DNA from: Tubulanus polymorphus
Taxonomy: Eukaryota; Nemertea; Palaeonemertea; Tubulaniformes; Tubulanidae
Direction: 5' to 3'
DNA length: 60,000 bases
NCBI RefSeq assembly: GCF_964204645.1
Contig: NC_134031.1
Location: 21,265,307 to 21,325,306 of the forward strand
The notes below the pieces were generated by a model, which saw only the letters and a program-made list of their open reading frames with translations, made no database searches and was not told the origin of the DNA. Position 1 is the first letter of the stretch, and every line of letters starts with the position of its first letter. The translations under genes were made by a program, and so were the position numbers. This document shows, in pieces, positions 22,112-37,300 of this stretch.

Positions 22112-24971
22112 GCTGCCTTTGGTTCTGAAGATGATAGACTCAATCTGAAAAGATGGGTTAAGGCGTATTGAACTGATTTCAAATGGATAGGTGGAAAGAT
22201 TAAGAATTTTCTGGCTATTTATGCTCCTGAAGATGATGGACTCGATCTGAAATGATAGGTTAAGGTAAACTGAACTGATTTCGAGTAGATGGACTGAAAG
22301 ATACAGATTTTTCTTGCAAAATAGGGTCCTAAAGATGATGAATTCTATTTTAATTGATGGGTTAGGGTGAACTGAACTGATTTCAAATAGATAAGTGGAA
22401 AGAATCAGAATTTTCTGGCTGCCTTTGGTTCTGAAGATGATGGATTCAATCTGAAAAGATGGGTTAAGGCGTATTGAACTGATTTCAAATAGATAGATGG
22501 AAAGATTATGAATTTTCTGGCTATTTATGCTCCTGAAGATGATGGACTCGATCTGAAATGATAGGTTAAGGTAGACTGAACTGATTTCGAGTAGATGGAC
22601 TGAAAGATACAGATTTTTCTTGCAAAATAGGGTCCTAAAGATGATGAATTCTATCTTAATTGATGGGTAAGGGTGTACTGAACTGATTTCAAATAGATAG
22701 GTACGTTGAAAGAATCAGAATTTTCTGGCTGCTTTTGGTTCTGAAGATGATGGATTCAATCTGAAAAGATGTGTTAAGGCGCATTGAACTGATTTCAAAT
22801 AGATAGGTGGAGAGATTAAGAATTTTCTGGCTATTTATGCTCCTGAAGATGATGGACTCGATCTGAAATGATAGGTTAAGGTAAACTGAACTGATTTCGA
22901 GTAGATAGACTGAAAGATACAGATTTTTCTTGCAAAATAGGGTCCTAAAGATGATGAGTTCTATCTTAATTGATGGGTTAGGGTGTACTGAACTGATTTC
23001 AAATAGATAGGTGGAAAGATTAAGAATTTTCTGGCTATTTATGCTCCTGAAAATGATGGACTCGATCTGAAATGATAGGTTAAGGTAAACTGAACTGGTT
23101 TCGAGTAGATGGACTGAAAGATACAGATTTTTCTTACAAAATAGGGTCCTAAAGATGATGAATTCTATCTTAAGTGATGGGTTAGGGTGTACTGAACTGA
23201 TTTCAAATAGATAGGTTGAAAGAATCAGAATTTTCTTGCGGCCTTTGGTTCTGAAGATGATAGACTCAATCTGAAAAGATGGGTTAAGGCGTATTGAACT
23301 GATTTCAAATGGATAGGTGGAAAGATTAAGAATTTTCTGGCTATTTATGCTCCTGAAGATGATGGACTCGATCTGAAATGATAGGTTAAGGTAAACTGAA
23401 CTGATTTCGAGTAGATGGACTGAAAGATACAGATTTTTCTTGCAAAATAGGGTCCTAAAGATGATGAATTCTATCATAATTGATGGGTTAGGGTGTACTG
23501 AACTGATTTCAAATAGATAGCTTGAAAGATTAAGAACTTTCTGGCTGCTTTTGGTTCTGAAGATGATGGATTCAATCTGAAAAGATGGGTTAAGGCGTAT
23601 TGAACTGATTTCAAATGGATAGGTGGAAAGATTAAGAATTTTCTGGCTATTTATGCTCCTGAAGATGATGGACTCGATCTGAAATGATAGGTTAAGGTAA
23701 ACTGAACTGATTTCGACTAGATGGACTGAAAGATACAGATTTTTCTTGCAAAATAGGGTCCTAAAGATGATGAATTCTATCTTAATTGATGGGTTAGGGT
23801 GAACTGAACTGATTTCAAATAGATAGGTGGAAAGAATCAGAATTTTCTGGCTGCCTTTGGTTCTAAAGATGATGGACTCAATCTGAAAAGATGGGCAAAG
23901 GCGTATTGAACTGATTTCAAATAGATAGGTGGAAAGATTAAGAATTTTCTGGCTATTTATGCTCCTGAAGATGATGGACTCGATCTGAAATGATAGGTTA
24001 AGGTAGACTGAACTGATTTCGAGTAGATGGACTGAAAGATACAGATTTTTCTTGCAAAAAAGGGTCCTAAAGATGATGAGTTCTATCTTAATTGATGGGT
24101 TAGGGTGAACTGAACTGATTTCAAATAGATAGGTGGAAAGATTAAGAATTTTCGGGCTATTTATGCTCCTGAAGATGATGGACTCGATCTGAAATGATAG
24201 GTTAAGGTAAACTGAACTGATTTCGAATAGATGGACTGAAAGATACAGATTTTTCTTGCAAAATAGGGTCCTAAAGATGATGAATTCTATCTTAATTGAT
24301 GGGTTAGGGTGTACTGAACTGATTTCAAATAGATAGGTTGAAAGAATCAGAATTTTCTGGCTGCTTTTGGTTCTGAAGATGATGGATTCAATCTGAAAAG
24401 ATGGGTTAAGGCGTATTGAACTGATTTCAAATGGATAGGTGGAAAGATTAAGAATTTTCTGGCTATTTATGCTCCTGAAGATGATGGACTCGATCTGAAA
24501 TGATAGGTTAAGGTAAACTGAACTGATTTCGAGTAGATGGACTGAAAGATACAGATTTTTCTTGCAAAATAGGGTCCTAAAGATGATGAGTTCTATCTTA
24601 ATTGATGGGTTAGGGTGTACTGAACTGATTTCAAATAGATCGGTTGAAAGAATCAGAATTTTCTGGCTGCTTTTGGTTCTGAAGATGATGGATTCAATCT
24701 GAAAAGATGTGTTAAGGCGTATTGAACTGATTTCAAATAGATAGGTGGAAAGATTAAGAATTTTCTGGCTATTTATGCTCCTGAAGATGATGGACTCGAT
24801 CTGAAATGATAGGTTAAGGTAGACTGAACTGATTTCGAGTAGATGGACTGAAAGATACAGATTTTTCTTGCAAAATAGGGTCCTAAAGATGATGAGTTCT
24901 ATCTTAATTGATGGGTTAGGGTGTACTGAACTGATTTCAAATAGATAGGTGGAAAGAATCAGAATTTTCTG
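22112..24971. repeat. 2,860-bp duplication, copy 1
   Basis: This 28-monomer block plus a 4-bp insertion (gtacgttgaaag, near 22,702) recurs 2,860 bp later. The left limit is set by tcttgctgcc here against tctggctgcc at 24,970. The copies agree to about 24,810/27,670. Private differences include tttcgactag at 23,713. Confidence 0.88.
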
Positions 24972-27670
24972 GCTGCCTTTGGTTCTGAAGATGATAGACT
25001 CAATCTGAAAAGATGGGTTAAGGCGTATTGAACTGATTTCAAATGGATAGGTGGAAAGATTAAGAATTTTCTGGCTATTTATGCTCCTGAAGATGATGGA
25101 CTCGATCTGAAATGATAGGTTAAGGTAAACTGAACTGATTTCGAGTAGATGGACTGAAAGATACAGATTTTTCTTGCAAAATAGGGTCCTAAAGATGATG
25201 AATTCTATTTTAATTGATGGGTTAGGGTGAACTGAACTGATTTCAAATAGATAAGTGGAAAGAATCAGAATTTTCTGGCTGCCTTTGGTTCTGAAGATGA
25301 TGGATTCAATCTGAAAAGATGGGTTAAGGCGTATTGAACTGATTTCAAATAGATAGATGGAAAGATTATGAATTTTCTGGCTATTTATGCTCCTGAAGAT
25401 GATGGACTCGATCTGAAATGATAGGTTAAGGTAGACTGAACTGATTTCGAGTAGATGGACTGAAAGATACAGATTTTTCTTGCAAAATAGGGTCCTAAAG
25501 ATGATGAATTCTATCTTAATTGATGGGTAAGGGTGTACTGAACTGATTTCAAATAGATAGGTACGTTGAAAGAATCAGAATTTTCTGGCTGCTTTTGGTT
25601 CTGAAGATGATGGATTCAATCTGAAAAGATGTGTTAAGGCGCATTGAACTGATTTCAAATAGATAGGTGGAGAGATTAAGAATTTTCTGGCTATTTATGC
25701 TCCTGAAGATGATGGACTCGATCTGAAATGATAGGTTAAGGTAAACTGAACTGATTTCGAGTAGATAGACTGAAAGATACAGATTTTTCTTGCAAAATAG
25801 GGTCCTAAAGATGATGAGTTCTATCTTAATTGATGGGTTAGGGTGTACTGAACTGATTTCAAATAGATAGGTGGAAAGATTAAGAATTTTCTGGCTATTT
25901 ATGCTCCTGAAAATGATGGACTCGATCTGAAATGATAGGTTAAGGTAAACTGAACTGGTTTCGAGTAGATGGACTGAAAGATACAGATTTTTCTTACAAA
26001 ATAGGGTCCTAAACATGATGAATTCTATCTTAAGTGATGGGTTAGGGTGTACTGAACTGATTTCAAATAGATAGGTTGAAAGAATCAGAATTTTCTTGCG
26101 GCCTTTGGTTCTGAAGATGATAGACTCAATCTGAAAAGATGGGTTAAGGCGTATTGAACTGATTTCAAATAGATAGGTGGAAAGATTAAGAATTTTCTGG
26201 CTATTTATGCTCCTGAAGATGATGGACTCGATCTGAAATGATAGGTTAAGGTAAACTGAACTGATTTCGAGTAGATGGACTGAAAGATACAGATTTTTCT
26301 TGCAAAATAGGGTCCTAAAGATGATGAATTCTATCATAATTGATGGGTTAGGGTGTACTGAACTGATTTCAAATAGATAGCTTGAAAGATTAAGAACTTT
26401 CTGGCTGCTTTTGGTTCTGAAGATGATGGATTCAATCTGAAAAGATGGGTTAAGGCGTATTGAACTGATTTCAAATGGATAGGTGGAAAGATTAAGAATT
26501 TTCTGGCTATTTATGCTCCTGAAGATGATGGACTCGATCTGAAATGATAGGTTAAGGTAAACTGAACTGATTTCGAGTAGATGGACTGAAAGATACAGAT
26601 TTTTCTTGCAAAATAGGGTCCTAAAGATGATGAATTCTATCTTAATTGATGGGTTAGGGTGAACTGAACTGATTTCAAATAGATAGGTGGAAAGAATCAG
26701 AATTTTCTGGCTGCCTTTGGTTCTAAAGATGATGGACTCAATCTGAAAAGATGGGCAAAGGCGTATTGAACTGATTTCAAATAGATAGGTGGAAAGATTA
26801 AGAATTTTCTGGCTATTTATGCTCCTGAAGATGATGGACTCGATCTGAAATGATAGGTTAAGGTAGACTGAACTGATTTCGAGTAGATGGACTGAAAGAT
26901 ACAGATTTTTCTTGCAAAAAAGGGTCCTAAAGATGATGAGTTCTATCTTAATTGATGGGTTAGGGTGAACTGAACTGATTTCAAATAGATAGGTGGAAAG
27001 ATTAAGAATTTTCGGGCTATTTATGCTCCTGAAGATGATGGACTCGATCTGAAATGATAGGTTAAGGTAAACTGAACTGATTTCGAATAGATGGACTGAA
27101 AGATACAGATTTTTCTTGCAAAATAGGGTCCTAAAGATGATGAATTCTATCTTAATTGATGGGTTAGGGTGTACTGAACTGATTTCAAATAGATAGGTTG
27201 AAAGAATCAGAATTTTCTGGCTGCTTTTGGTTCTGAAGATGATGGATTCAATCTGAAAAGATGGGTTAAGGCGTATTGAACTGATTTCAAATGGATAGGT
27301 GGAAAGATTAAGAATTTTCTGGCTATTTATGCTCCTGAAGATGATGGACTCGATCTGAAATGATAGGTTAAGGTAAACTGAACTGATTTCGAGTAGATGG
27401 ACTGAAAGATACAGATTTTTCTTGCAAAATAGGGTCCTAAAGATGATGAGTTCTATCTTAATTGATGGGTTAGGGTGTACTGAACTGATTTCAAATAGAT
27501 CGGTTGAAAGAATCAGAATTTTCTGGCTGCTTTTGGTTCTGAAGATGATGGATTCAATCTGAAAAGATGTGTTAAGGCGTATTGAACTGATTTCAAATAG
27601 ATAGGTGGAAAGATTAAGAATTTTCTGGCTATTTATGCTCCTGAAGATGATGGACTCGATCTGAAATGAT
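24972..27670. repeat. 2,860-bp duplication, copy 2
   Basis: It carries the same 4-bp insertion near 25,562 and the same order of variant monomers. It gained ctaaacatgatg near 26,011 and aaatagatagg near 26,168 where copy 1 has ctaaagatgatg and aaatggatagg. Both changes are shared with the later 4,594-bp copy. Confidence 0.88.
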
Positions 27671-29722
27671 AGGTTAAGGTAAACTGAACTGATTTCGAGT
27701 AGATGGACTGAAAGATACAGATTTTTCTTGCAAAATAGGGTCCTAAAGATGATGAATTCTATCTTAATTGATGGGTTAGGGTGAACTGAACTGATTTCAA
27801 ATAGATGGGTGGAAAGAATCAGAATTTTCTGGCTGCCTTTGGTTCTAAAGATGATGGACTCAATCTGAAAAGATGGGCTAAGGCGTATTGAACTGATTTC
27901 AAAGAGATAGGTTGAAAGATTAAGAATTTTCTGGCTATTTATGCTCCTGAAGATGATGGACTCGATCTGAAATGATAGGTTAAGGTAAACTGAACTGATT
28001 TCGAGCAGATGGACTGAAAGATACAGATTTTTCTTGCAAAATAGGGTCCTAAAGATGATGAGTTCTATCTTAATTGATGGGTTAGGGTGTACTGAACTGA
28101 TTTCAAATAGATAGGTTGAAAGAATCAGAATTTTCTTGCTGCCTTAGGTTCTGAAGATGATGGACTCAATCTGAAAAGATGGGTTAAGGCGTATTGAACT
28201 GATTTCAAATAGATAGGTGGAAAGATTAAGAATTTTCTGGCTATTTATGCTCCTGAAGATGATGGACTCGATCTGAAATGATAGGTTAAGGTAAACTGAA
28301 CTGATTTCGAGTAGATGGACTGAAAGATACAGATTTTTCTTGCAAAATAGGGTCCTAAAGATGATGAATTCTATCATAATTGATGGGTTAGGGTGTACTG
28401 AACTGATTTCAAATAGATAGGTTGAAAGATTAAGAACTTTCTGGCTGCTTTTGGTTCTGAAGATGATGGATTCAATCTGAAAAGATGGGTTAAGGCGTAT
28501 TGAACTGATTTCAAATAGATAGGTGGAAAGATTAAGAATTTTCTGGCTATTTATGCTCCTGAAGATAATGGACTCGATCTGAAATGATAGGTTAAGGTAA
28601 ACTGAACTGATTTCGAGTAGATGGACTGAAAGATACAGATTTTTCTTGCAAAATAGGGTCCTAAAGATGATGAATTCTATCTTAATTGATGGGTTAGGGT
28701 GAACTGAACTGATTTCAAATAGATAGGTGGAAAGAATCAGAATTTTCTGGCTGCCTTTGGTTCTAAAGATGATGGACTCAATCTGAAAAGATGGGCAAAG
28801 GCGTATTGAACTGATTTCAAATAGATAGGTGGAAAGATTAAGAATTTTCTGGCTATTTATGCTCCTGAAGATGATGGACTCGATCTGAAATGATAGGTTA
28901 AGGTAGACTGAACTGATTTCGAGTAGATGGACTGAAAGATACAGATTTTTCTTGCAAAAAAGGGTCCTAAAGATGATGAGTTCTATCTTAATTGATGGGT
29001 TAGGGTGAACTGAACTGATTTCAAATAGATAGGTGGAAAGATTAAGAATTTTCGGGCTATTTATGCTCCTGAAGATGATGGACTCGATCTGAAATGATAG
29101 GTTAAGGTAAACTGAACTGATTTCGAATAGATGGACTGAAAGATACAGATTTTTCTTGCAAAATTGGGTCCTAAAGATGATGAATTCTATCTTAATTGAT
29201 GGGTTAGGGTGTACTGAACTGATTTCAAATAGATAGGTTGAAAGAATCAGAATTTTCTGGCTGCTTTTGGTTCTGAAGATGATGGATTCAATCTGAAAAG
29301 ATGGGTTAAGGCGTATTGAACTGATTTCAAATGGATAGGTGGAAAGATTAAGAATTTTCTGGCTATTTATGCTCCTGAAGATGATGGACTCGATCTGAAA
29401 TGATAGGTTAAGGTAAACTGAACTGATTTCGAGTAGATGGACTGAAAGATACAGATTTTTCTTGCAAAATAGGGTCCTAAAGATGATGAGTTCTATCTTA
29501 ATTGATGGGTTAGGGTGTACTGAACTGATTTCAAATAGATCGGTTGAAAGAATCAGAATTTTCTGGCTGCTTTTGGTTCTGAAGATGATGGATTCAATCT
29601 GAAAAGATGTGTTAAGGCGTATTGAACTGATTTCAAATAGATAGGTGGAAAGATTAAGAATTTTCTGGCTATTTATGCTCCTGAAGATGATGGACTCGAT
29701 CTGAAATGATAGGTTAAGGTAG
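25129..29722. repeat. 4,594-bp tandem duplication, copy 1
   Basis: A block of 45 monomers plus the 4-bp insertion, repeated immediately to the right. The left limit lies between an informative site near 25,127 and the shared gaattctatttt near 25,199. It contains the ctaaacatgatg variant, the gaagataatgg variant near 28,565 and the ccttaggttct A monomer near 28,142. A private change, aaattgggtc, lies near 29,161. Confidence 0.9.
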
Positions 29723-32700
29723 ACTGAACTGATTTCGAGTAGATGGACTGAAAGATACAGATTTTTCTTGCAAAATAGGGTCCTAAAGATGATGAATTCT
29801 ATTTTAATTGATGGGTTAGGGTGAACTGAACTGATTTCAAATAGATAAGTGGAAAGAATCAGAATTTTCTGGCTGCCTTTGGTTCTGAAGATGATGGATT
29901 CAATCTGAAAAGATGGGTTAAGGCGTATTGAACTGATTTCAAATAGATAGATGGAAAGATTATGAATTTTCTGGCTATTTATGCTCCTGAAGATGATGGA
30001 CTCGATCTGAAATGATAGGTTAAGGTAGACTGAACTGATTTCGAGTAGATGGACTGAAAGATACAGATTTTTCTTGCAAAATAGGGTCCTAAAGATGATG
30101 AATTCTATCTTAATTGATGGGTAAGGGTGTACTGAACTGATTTCAAATAGATAGGTACGTTGAAAGAATCAGAATTTTCTGGCTGCTTTTGGTTCTGAAG
30201 ATGATGGATTCAATCTGAAAAGATGTGTTAAGGCGCATTGAACTGATTTCAAATAGATAGGTGGAGAGATTAAGAATTTTCTGGCTATTTATGCTCCTGA
30301 AGATGATGGACTCGATCTGAAATGATAGGTTAAGGTAAACTGAACTGATTTCGAGTAGATAGACTGAAAGATACAGATTTTTCTTGCAAAATAGGGTCCT
30401 AAAGATGATGAGTTCTATCTTAATTGATGGGTTAGGGTGTACTGAACTGATTTCAAATAGATAGGTGGAAAGATTAAGAATTTTCTGGCTATTTATGCTC
30501 CTGAAAATGATGGACTCGATCTGAAATGATAGGTTAAGGTAAACTGAACTGGTTTCGAGTAGATGGACTGAAAGATACAGATTTTTCTTACAAAATAGGG
30601 TCCTAAACATGATGAATTCTATCTTAAGTGATGGGTTAGGGTGTACTGAACTGATTTCAAATAGATAGGTTGAAAGAATCAGAATTTTCTTGCGGCCTTT
30701 GGTTCTGAAGATGATAGACTCAATCTGAAAAGATGGGTTAAGGCGTATTGAACTGATTTCAAATAGATAGGTGGAAAGATTAAGAATTTTCTGGCTATTT
30801 ATGCTCCTGAAGATGATGGACTCGATCTGAAATGATAGGTTAAGGTAAACTGAACTGATTTCGAGTAGATGGACTGAAAGATACAGATTTTTCTTGCAAA
30901 ATAGGGTCCTAAAGATGATGAATTCTATCATAATTGATGGGTTAGGGTGTACTGAACTGATTTCAAATAGATAGCTTGAAAGATTAAGAACTTTCTGGCT
31001 GCTTTTGGTTCTGAAGATGATGGATTCAATCTGAAAAGATGGGTTAAGGCGTATTGAACTGATTTCAAATGGATAGGTGGAAAGATTAAGAATTTTCTGG
31101 CTATTTATGCTCCTGAAGATGATGGACTCGATCTGAAATGATAGGTTAAGGTAAACTGAACTGATTTCGAGTAGATGGACTGAAAGATACAGATTTTTCT
31201 TGCAAAATAGGGTCCTAAAGATGATGAATTCTATCTTAATTGATGGGTTAGGGTGAACTGAACTGATTTCAAATAGATAGGTGGAAAGAATCAGAATTTT
31301 CTGGCTGCCTTTGGTTCTAAAGATGATGGACTCAATCTGAAAAGATGGGCAAAGGCGTATTGAACTGATTTCAAATAGATAGGTGGAAAGATTAAGAATT
31401 TTCTGGCTATTTATGCTCCTGAAGATGATGGACTCGATCTGAAATGATAGGTTAAGGTAGACTGAACTGATTTCGAGTAGATGGACTGAAAGATACAGAT
31501 TTTTCTTGCAAAAAAGGGTCCTAAAGATGATGAGTTCTATCTTAATTGATGGGTTAGGGTGAACTGAACTGATTTCAAATAGATAGGTGGAAAGATTAAG
31601 AATTTTCGGGCTATTTATGCTCCTGAAGATGATGGACTCGATCTGAAATGATAGGTTAAGGTAAACTGAACTGATTTCGAATAGATGGACTGAAAGATAC
31701 AGATTTTTCTTGCAAAATAGGGTCCTAAAGATGATGAATTCTATCTTAATTGATGGGTTAGGGTGTACTGAACTGATTTCAAATAGATAGGTTGAAAGAA
31801 TCAGAATTTTCTGGCTGCTTTTGGTTCTGAAGATGATGGATTCAATCTGAAAAGATGGGTTAAGGCGTATTGAACTGATTTCAAATGGATAGGTGGAAAG
31901 ATTAAGAATTTTCTGGCTATTTATGCTCCTGAAGATGATGGACTCGATCTGAAATGATAGGTTAAGGTAAACTGAACTGATTTCGAGTAGATGGACTGAA
32001 AGATACAGATTTTTCTTGCAAAATAGGGTCCTAAAGATGATGAGTTCTATCTTAATTGATGGGTTAGGGTGTACTGAACTGATTTCAAATAGATCGGTTG
32101 AAAGAATCAGAATTTTCTGGCTGCTTTTGGTTCTGAAGATGATGGATTCAATCTGAAAAGATGTGTTAAGGCGTATTGAACTGATTTCAAATAGATAGGT
32201 GGAAAGATTAAGAATTTTCTGGCTATTTATGCTCCTGAAGATGATGGACTCGATCTGAAATGATAGGTTAAGGTAAACTGAACTGATTTCGAGTAGATGG
32301 ACTGAAAGATACAGATTTTTCTTGCAAAATAGGGTCCTAAAGATGATGAATTCTATCTTAATTGATGGGTTAGGGTGAACTGAACTGATTTCAAATAGAT
32401 GGGTGGAAAGAATCAGAATTTTCTGGCTGCCTTTGGTTCTAAAGATGATGGACTCAATCTGAAAAGATGGGCTAAGGCGTATTGAACTGATTTCAAAGAG
32501 ATAGGTTGAAAGATTAAGAATTTTCTGGCTATTTATGCTCCTGAAGATGATGGACTCGATCTGAAATGATAGGTTAAGGTAAACTGAACTGATTTCGAGC
32601 AGATGGACTGAAAGATACAGATTTTTCTTGCAAAATAGGGTCCTAAAGATGATGAGTTCTATCTTAATTGATGGGTTAGGGTGTACTGAACTGATTTCAA

Positions 32701-34316
32701 ATAGATAGGTTGAAAGAATCAGAATTTTCTTGCTGCCTTAGGTTCTGAAGATGATGGACTCAATCTGAAAAGATGGGTTAAGGCGTATTGAACTGATTTC
32801 AAATAGATAGGTGGAAAGATTAAGAATTTTCTGGCTATTTATGCTCCTGAAGATGATGGACTCGATCTGAAATGATAGGTTAAGGTAAACTGAACTGATT
32901 TCGAGTAGATGGACTGAAAGATACAGATTTTTCTTGCAAAATAGGGTCCTAAAGATGATGAATTCTATCATAATTGATGGGTTAGGGTGTACTGAACTGA
33001 TTTCAAATAGATAGGTTGAAAGATTAAGAACTTTCTGGCTGCTTTTGGTTCTGAAGATGATGGATTCAATCTGAAAAGATGGGTTAAGGCGTATTGAACT
33101 GATTTCAAATAGATAGGTGGAAAGATTAAGAATTTTCTGGCTATTTATGCTCCTGAAGATAATGGACTCGATCTGAAATGATAGGTTAAGGTAAACTGAA
33201 CTGATTTCGAGTAGATGGACTGAAAGATACAGATTTTTCTTGCAAAATAGGGTCCTAAAGATGATGAATTCTATCTTAATTGATGGGTTAGGGTGAACTG
33301 AACTGATTTCAAATAGATAGGTGGAAAGAATCAGAATTTTCTGGCTGCCTTTGGTTCTAAAGATGATGGACTCAATCTGAAAAGATGGGCAAAGGCGTAT
33401 TGAACTGATTTCAAATAGATAGGTGGAAAGATTAAGAATTTTCTGGCTATTTATGCTCCTGAAGATGATGGACTCGATCTGAAATGATAGGTTAAGGTAG
33501 ACTGAACTGATTTCGAGTAGATGGACTGAAAGATACAGATTTTTCTTGCAAAAAAGGGTCCTAAAGATGATGAGTTCTATCTTAATTGATGGGTTAGGGT
33601 GAACTGAACTGATTTCAAATAGATAGGTGGAAAGATTAAGAATTTTCGGGCTATTTATGCTCCTGAAGATGATGGACTCGATCTGAAATGATAGGTTAAG
33701 GTAAACTGAACTGATTTCGAATAGATGGACTGAAAGATACAGATTTTTCTTGCAAAATAGGGTCCTAAAGATGATGAATTCTATCTTAATTGATGGGTTA
33801 GGGTGTACTGAACTGATTTCAAATAGATAGGTTGAAAGAATCAGAATTTTCTGGCTGCTTTTGGTTCTGAAGATGATGGATTCAATCTGAAAAGATGGGT
33901 TAAGGCGTATTGAACTGATTTCAAATGGATAGGTGGAAAGATTAAGAATTTTCTGGCTATTTATGCTCCTGAAGATGATGGACTCGATCTGAAATGATAG
34001 GTTAAGGTAAACTGAACTGATTTCGAGTAGATGGACTGAAAGATACAGATTTTTCTTGCAAAATAGGGTCCTAAAGATGATGAGTTCTATCTTAATTGAT
34101 GGGTTAGGGTGTACTGAACTGATTTCAAATAGATCGGTTGAAAGAATCAGAATTTTCTGGCTGCTTTTGGTTCTGAAGATGATGGATTCAATCTGAAAAG
34201 ATGTGTTAAGGCGTATTGAACTGATTTCAAATAGATAGGTGGAAAGATTAAGAATTTTCTGGCTATTTATGCTCCTGAAGATGATGGACTCGATCTGAAA
34301 TGATAGGTTAAGGTAA
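29723..34316. repeat. 4,594-bp tandem duplication, copy 2
   Basis: It repeats all the markers above at +4,594, including the 4-bp insertion near 30,156, ctaaacatgatg near 30,605 and ccttaggttct near 32,736. The right limit is given by taaactg near 34,315 against tagactg near 29,721. Very few private changes were seen, so the event is recent. Confidence 0.9.
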
Positions 34317-37300
34317 ACTGAACTGATTTCGAGTAGATGGACTGAAAGATACAGATTTTTCTTGCAAAATAGGGTCCTAAAGATGATGAATTCTATCTTA
34401 ATTGATGGGTTAGGGTGTACTGAACTGATTTCAAATAGATAGGTTGAAAGAATCAGAATTTTCTGGCTGCTTTTGGTTCTGAAGATGATGGATTCAATCT
34501 GAAAAGATGTGTTAAGGCGTATTGAACTGATTTCAAATAGATAGGTGGAAAGATTAAGAATTTTCTGGCTATTTATGCTCCTGAAGATGATGGACTCGAT
34601 CTGAAATGATAGGTTAAGGTAGACTGAACTGATTTCGAGTAGATGGACTGAAAGATACAGATTTTTCTTGCAAAATAGGGTCCTAAAGATGATGAGTTCT
34701 ATCTTAATTGATGGGTTAGGGTGTACTGAACTGATTTCAAATAGATAGGTGGAAAGAATCAGAATTTTCTGGCTGCCTTTGGTTCTGAAGATGATGGACT
34801 CAATCTGAAAAGATGGGCTAAGGCGTATTGAACTGATTTCAAATAGATAGGTGGAAAGATTAAGAATTTTCTGGCTATTTATGCTCCTGAAGATGATGGA
34901 CTCGATCTGAAATGATAGGTTAAGGTAGACTGAACTGATTTCGAGTAGATGGACTGAAAGATACAGATTTTTCTTGCAAAAAAGGGTCCTAAAGATGATG
35001 AGTTCTATCTTAATTGATGGGTTAGGGTGTACTGAACTGATTTCAAATAGATAGGTGGAAAGATTAAGAATTTTCTGGCTATTTATGCTCCTGAAGATGA
35101 TGGACTCGATCTGAAATGATAGGTTAAGGTAAACTGAACTGATTTCGAGTAGATGGACTGAAAGATACAGATTTTTCTTGCAAAATAGGGTCCTAAAGAT
35201 GATGAATTCTATCTTAATTGATGGGTTAGGGTGTACTGAACTGATTTCAAATAGATAGGTTGAAAGAATCAGAATTTTATGGCTGCTTTTGGTTCTGAAG
35301 ATGATGGATTCAATCTGAAAAGATGTGTTAAGGCGTATTGAACTGATTTCAAATAGATAGGTGGAAAGATTAAGAATTTTCTGGCTATTTATGCTCCTGA
35401 AGATGATGGACTCGATCTGAAATGATAGGTTAAGGTAGACTGAACTGATTTCGAGTAGATGGACTGAAAGATACAGATTTTTCTTGCAAAATAGGGTCCT
35501 AAAGATGATGAATTCTATCTTAATTGATGGGTTAGGGTGAACTGAACTGATTTCAAATAGATGGGTGGAAAGAATCAGAATTTTCTGGCTGCCTTTGGTT
35601 CTAAAGATGATGGACTCAATCTGAAAAGATGGGCTAAGGCGTATTGAACTGATTTCAAAGAGATAGGTTGAAAGATTAAGAATTTTCTGGCTATTTATGC
35701 TCCTGAAGATGATGGACTCGATCTGAAATGATAGGTTAAGGTAAACTGAACTGATTTCGAGCAGATGGACTGAAAGATACAGATTTTTCTTGCAAAATAG
35801 GGTCCTAAAGATGATGAGTTCTATCTTAATTGATGGGTTAGGGTGTACTGAACTGATTTCAAATAGATAGGTTGAAAGAATCAGAATTTTCTTGCTGCCT
35901 TAGGTTCTGAAGATGATGGACTCAATCTGAAAAGATGGGTTAAGGCGTATTGAACTGATTTCAAATAGATAGGTGGAAAGATTAAGAATTTTCTGGCTAT
36001 TTATGCTCCTGAAGATGATGGACTCGATCTGAAATGATAGGTTAAGGTAAACTGAACTGATTTCGAGTAGATGGACTGAAAGATACAGATTTTTCTTGCA
36101 AAATAGGGTCCTAAAGATGATGAATTCTATCATAATTGATGGGTTAGGGTGTACTGAACTGATTTCAAATAGATAGGTTGAAAGATTAAGAACTTTCTGG
36201 CTGCTTTTGGTTCTGAAGATGATGGATTCAATCTGAAAAGATGGGTTAAGGCGTATTGAACTGATTTCAAATAGATAGGTGGAAAGATTAAGAATTTTCT
36301 GGCTATTTATGCTCCTGAAGATGATGGACTCGATCTGAAATGATAGGTTAAGGTAAACTGAACTGATTTCGAGTAGATGGACTGAAAGATACAGATTTTT
36401 CTTGCAAAATAGGGTCCTAAAGATGATGAATTCTATCTTAATTGATGGGTTAGGGTGAACTGAACTGATTTCAAATAGATAGGTGGAAAGAATCAGAATT
36501 TTCTGGCTGCCTTTGGTTCTGACGATGATGGACTCAATCTGAAAAGATGGGCAAAGGCGTATTGAACTGATTTCAAATAGATAGGTGGAAAGATTAAGAA
36601 TTTTCTGGCTATTTATGCTCCTGAAGATGATGGACTCGATCTGAAATGATAGGTTAAGGTAGACTGAACTGATTTCGAGTAGATGGACTGAAAGATACAG
36701 ATTTTTCTTGCAAAAAAGGGTCCTAAAGATGATGAGTTCTATCTTAATTGATGGGTTAGGGTGTACTGAACTGATTTCAAATAGATAGGTGGAAAGATTA
36801 AGAATTTTCGGGCTATTTATGCTCCTGAAGATGATGGACTCGATCTGAAATGATAGGGTAAGGTAAACTGAACTGATTTCGAATAGATGGACTGAAAGAT
36901 ACAGATTTTTCTTGCAAAATAGGGTCCTAAAGATGATGAATTCTATCTTAATTGATGGGTTAGGGTGTACTGAACTGATTTCAAATAGATAGGTTGAAAG
37001 AATCAGAATTTTCTGGCTGCTTTTGGTTCTGAAGATGATGGATTCAATCTGAAAAGATGTGTTAAGGCGTATTGAACTGATTTCAAATAGATAGGTGGAA
37101 AGATTAAGAATTTTCTGGCTATTTATGCTCCTGAAGATGATGGACTCGATCTGAAATGATAGGTTAAGGTAGACTGAACTGATTTCGAGTAGATGGACTG
37201 AAAGATACAGATTTTTCTTGCAAAATAGGGTCCTAAAGATGATGAGTTCTATCTTAATTGATGGGTTAGGGTGTACTGAACTGATTTCAAATAGATAGGT

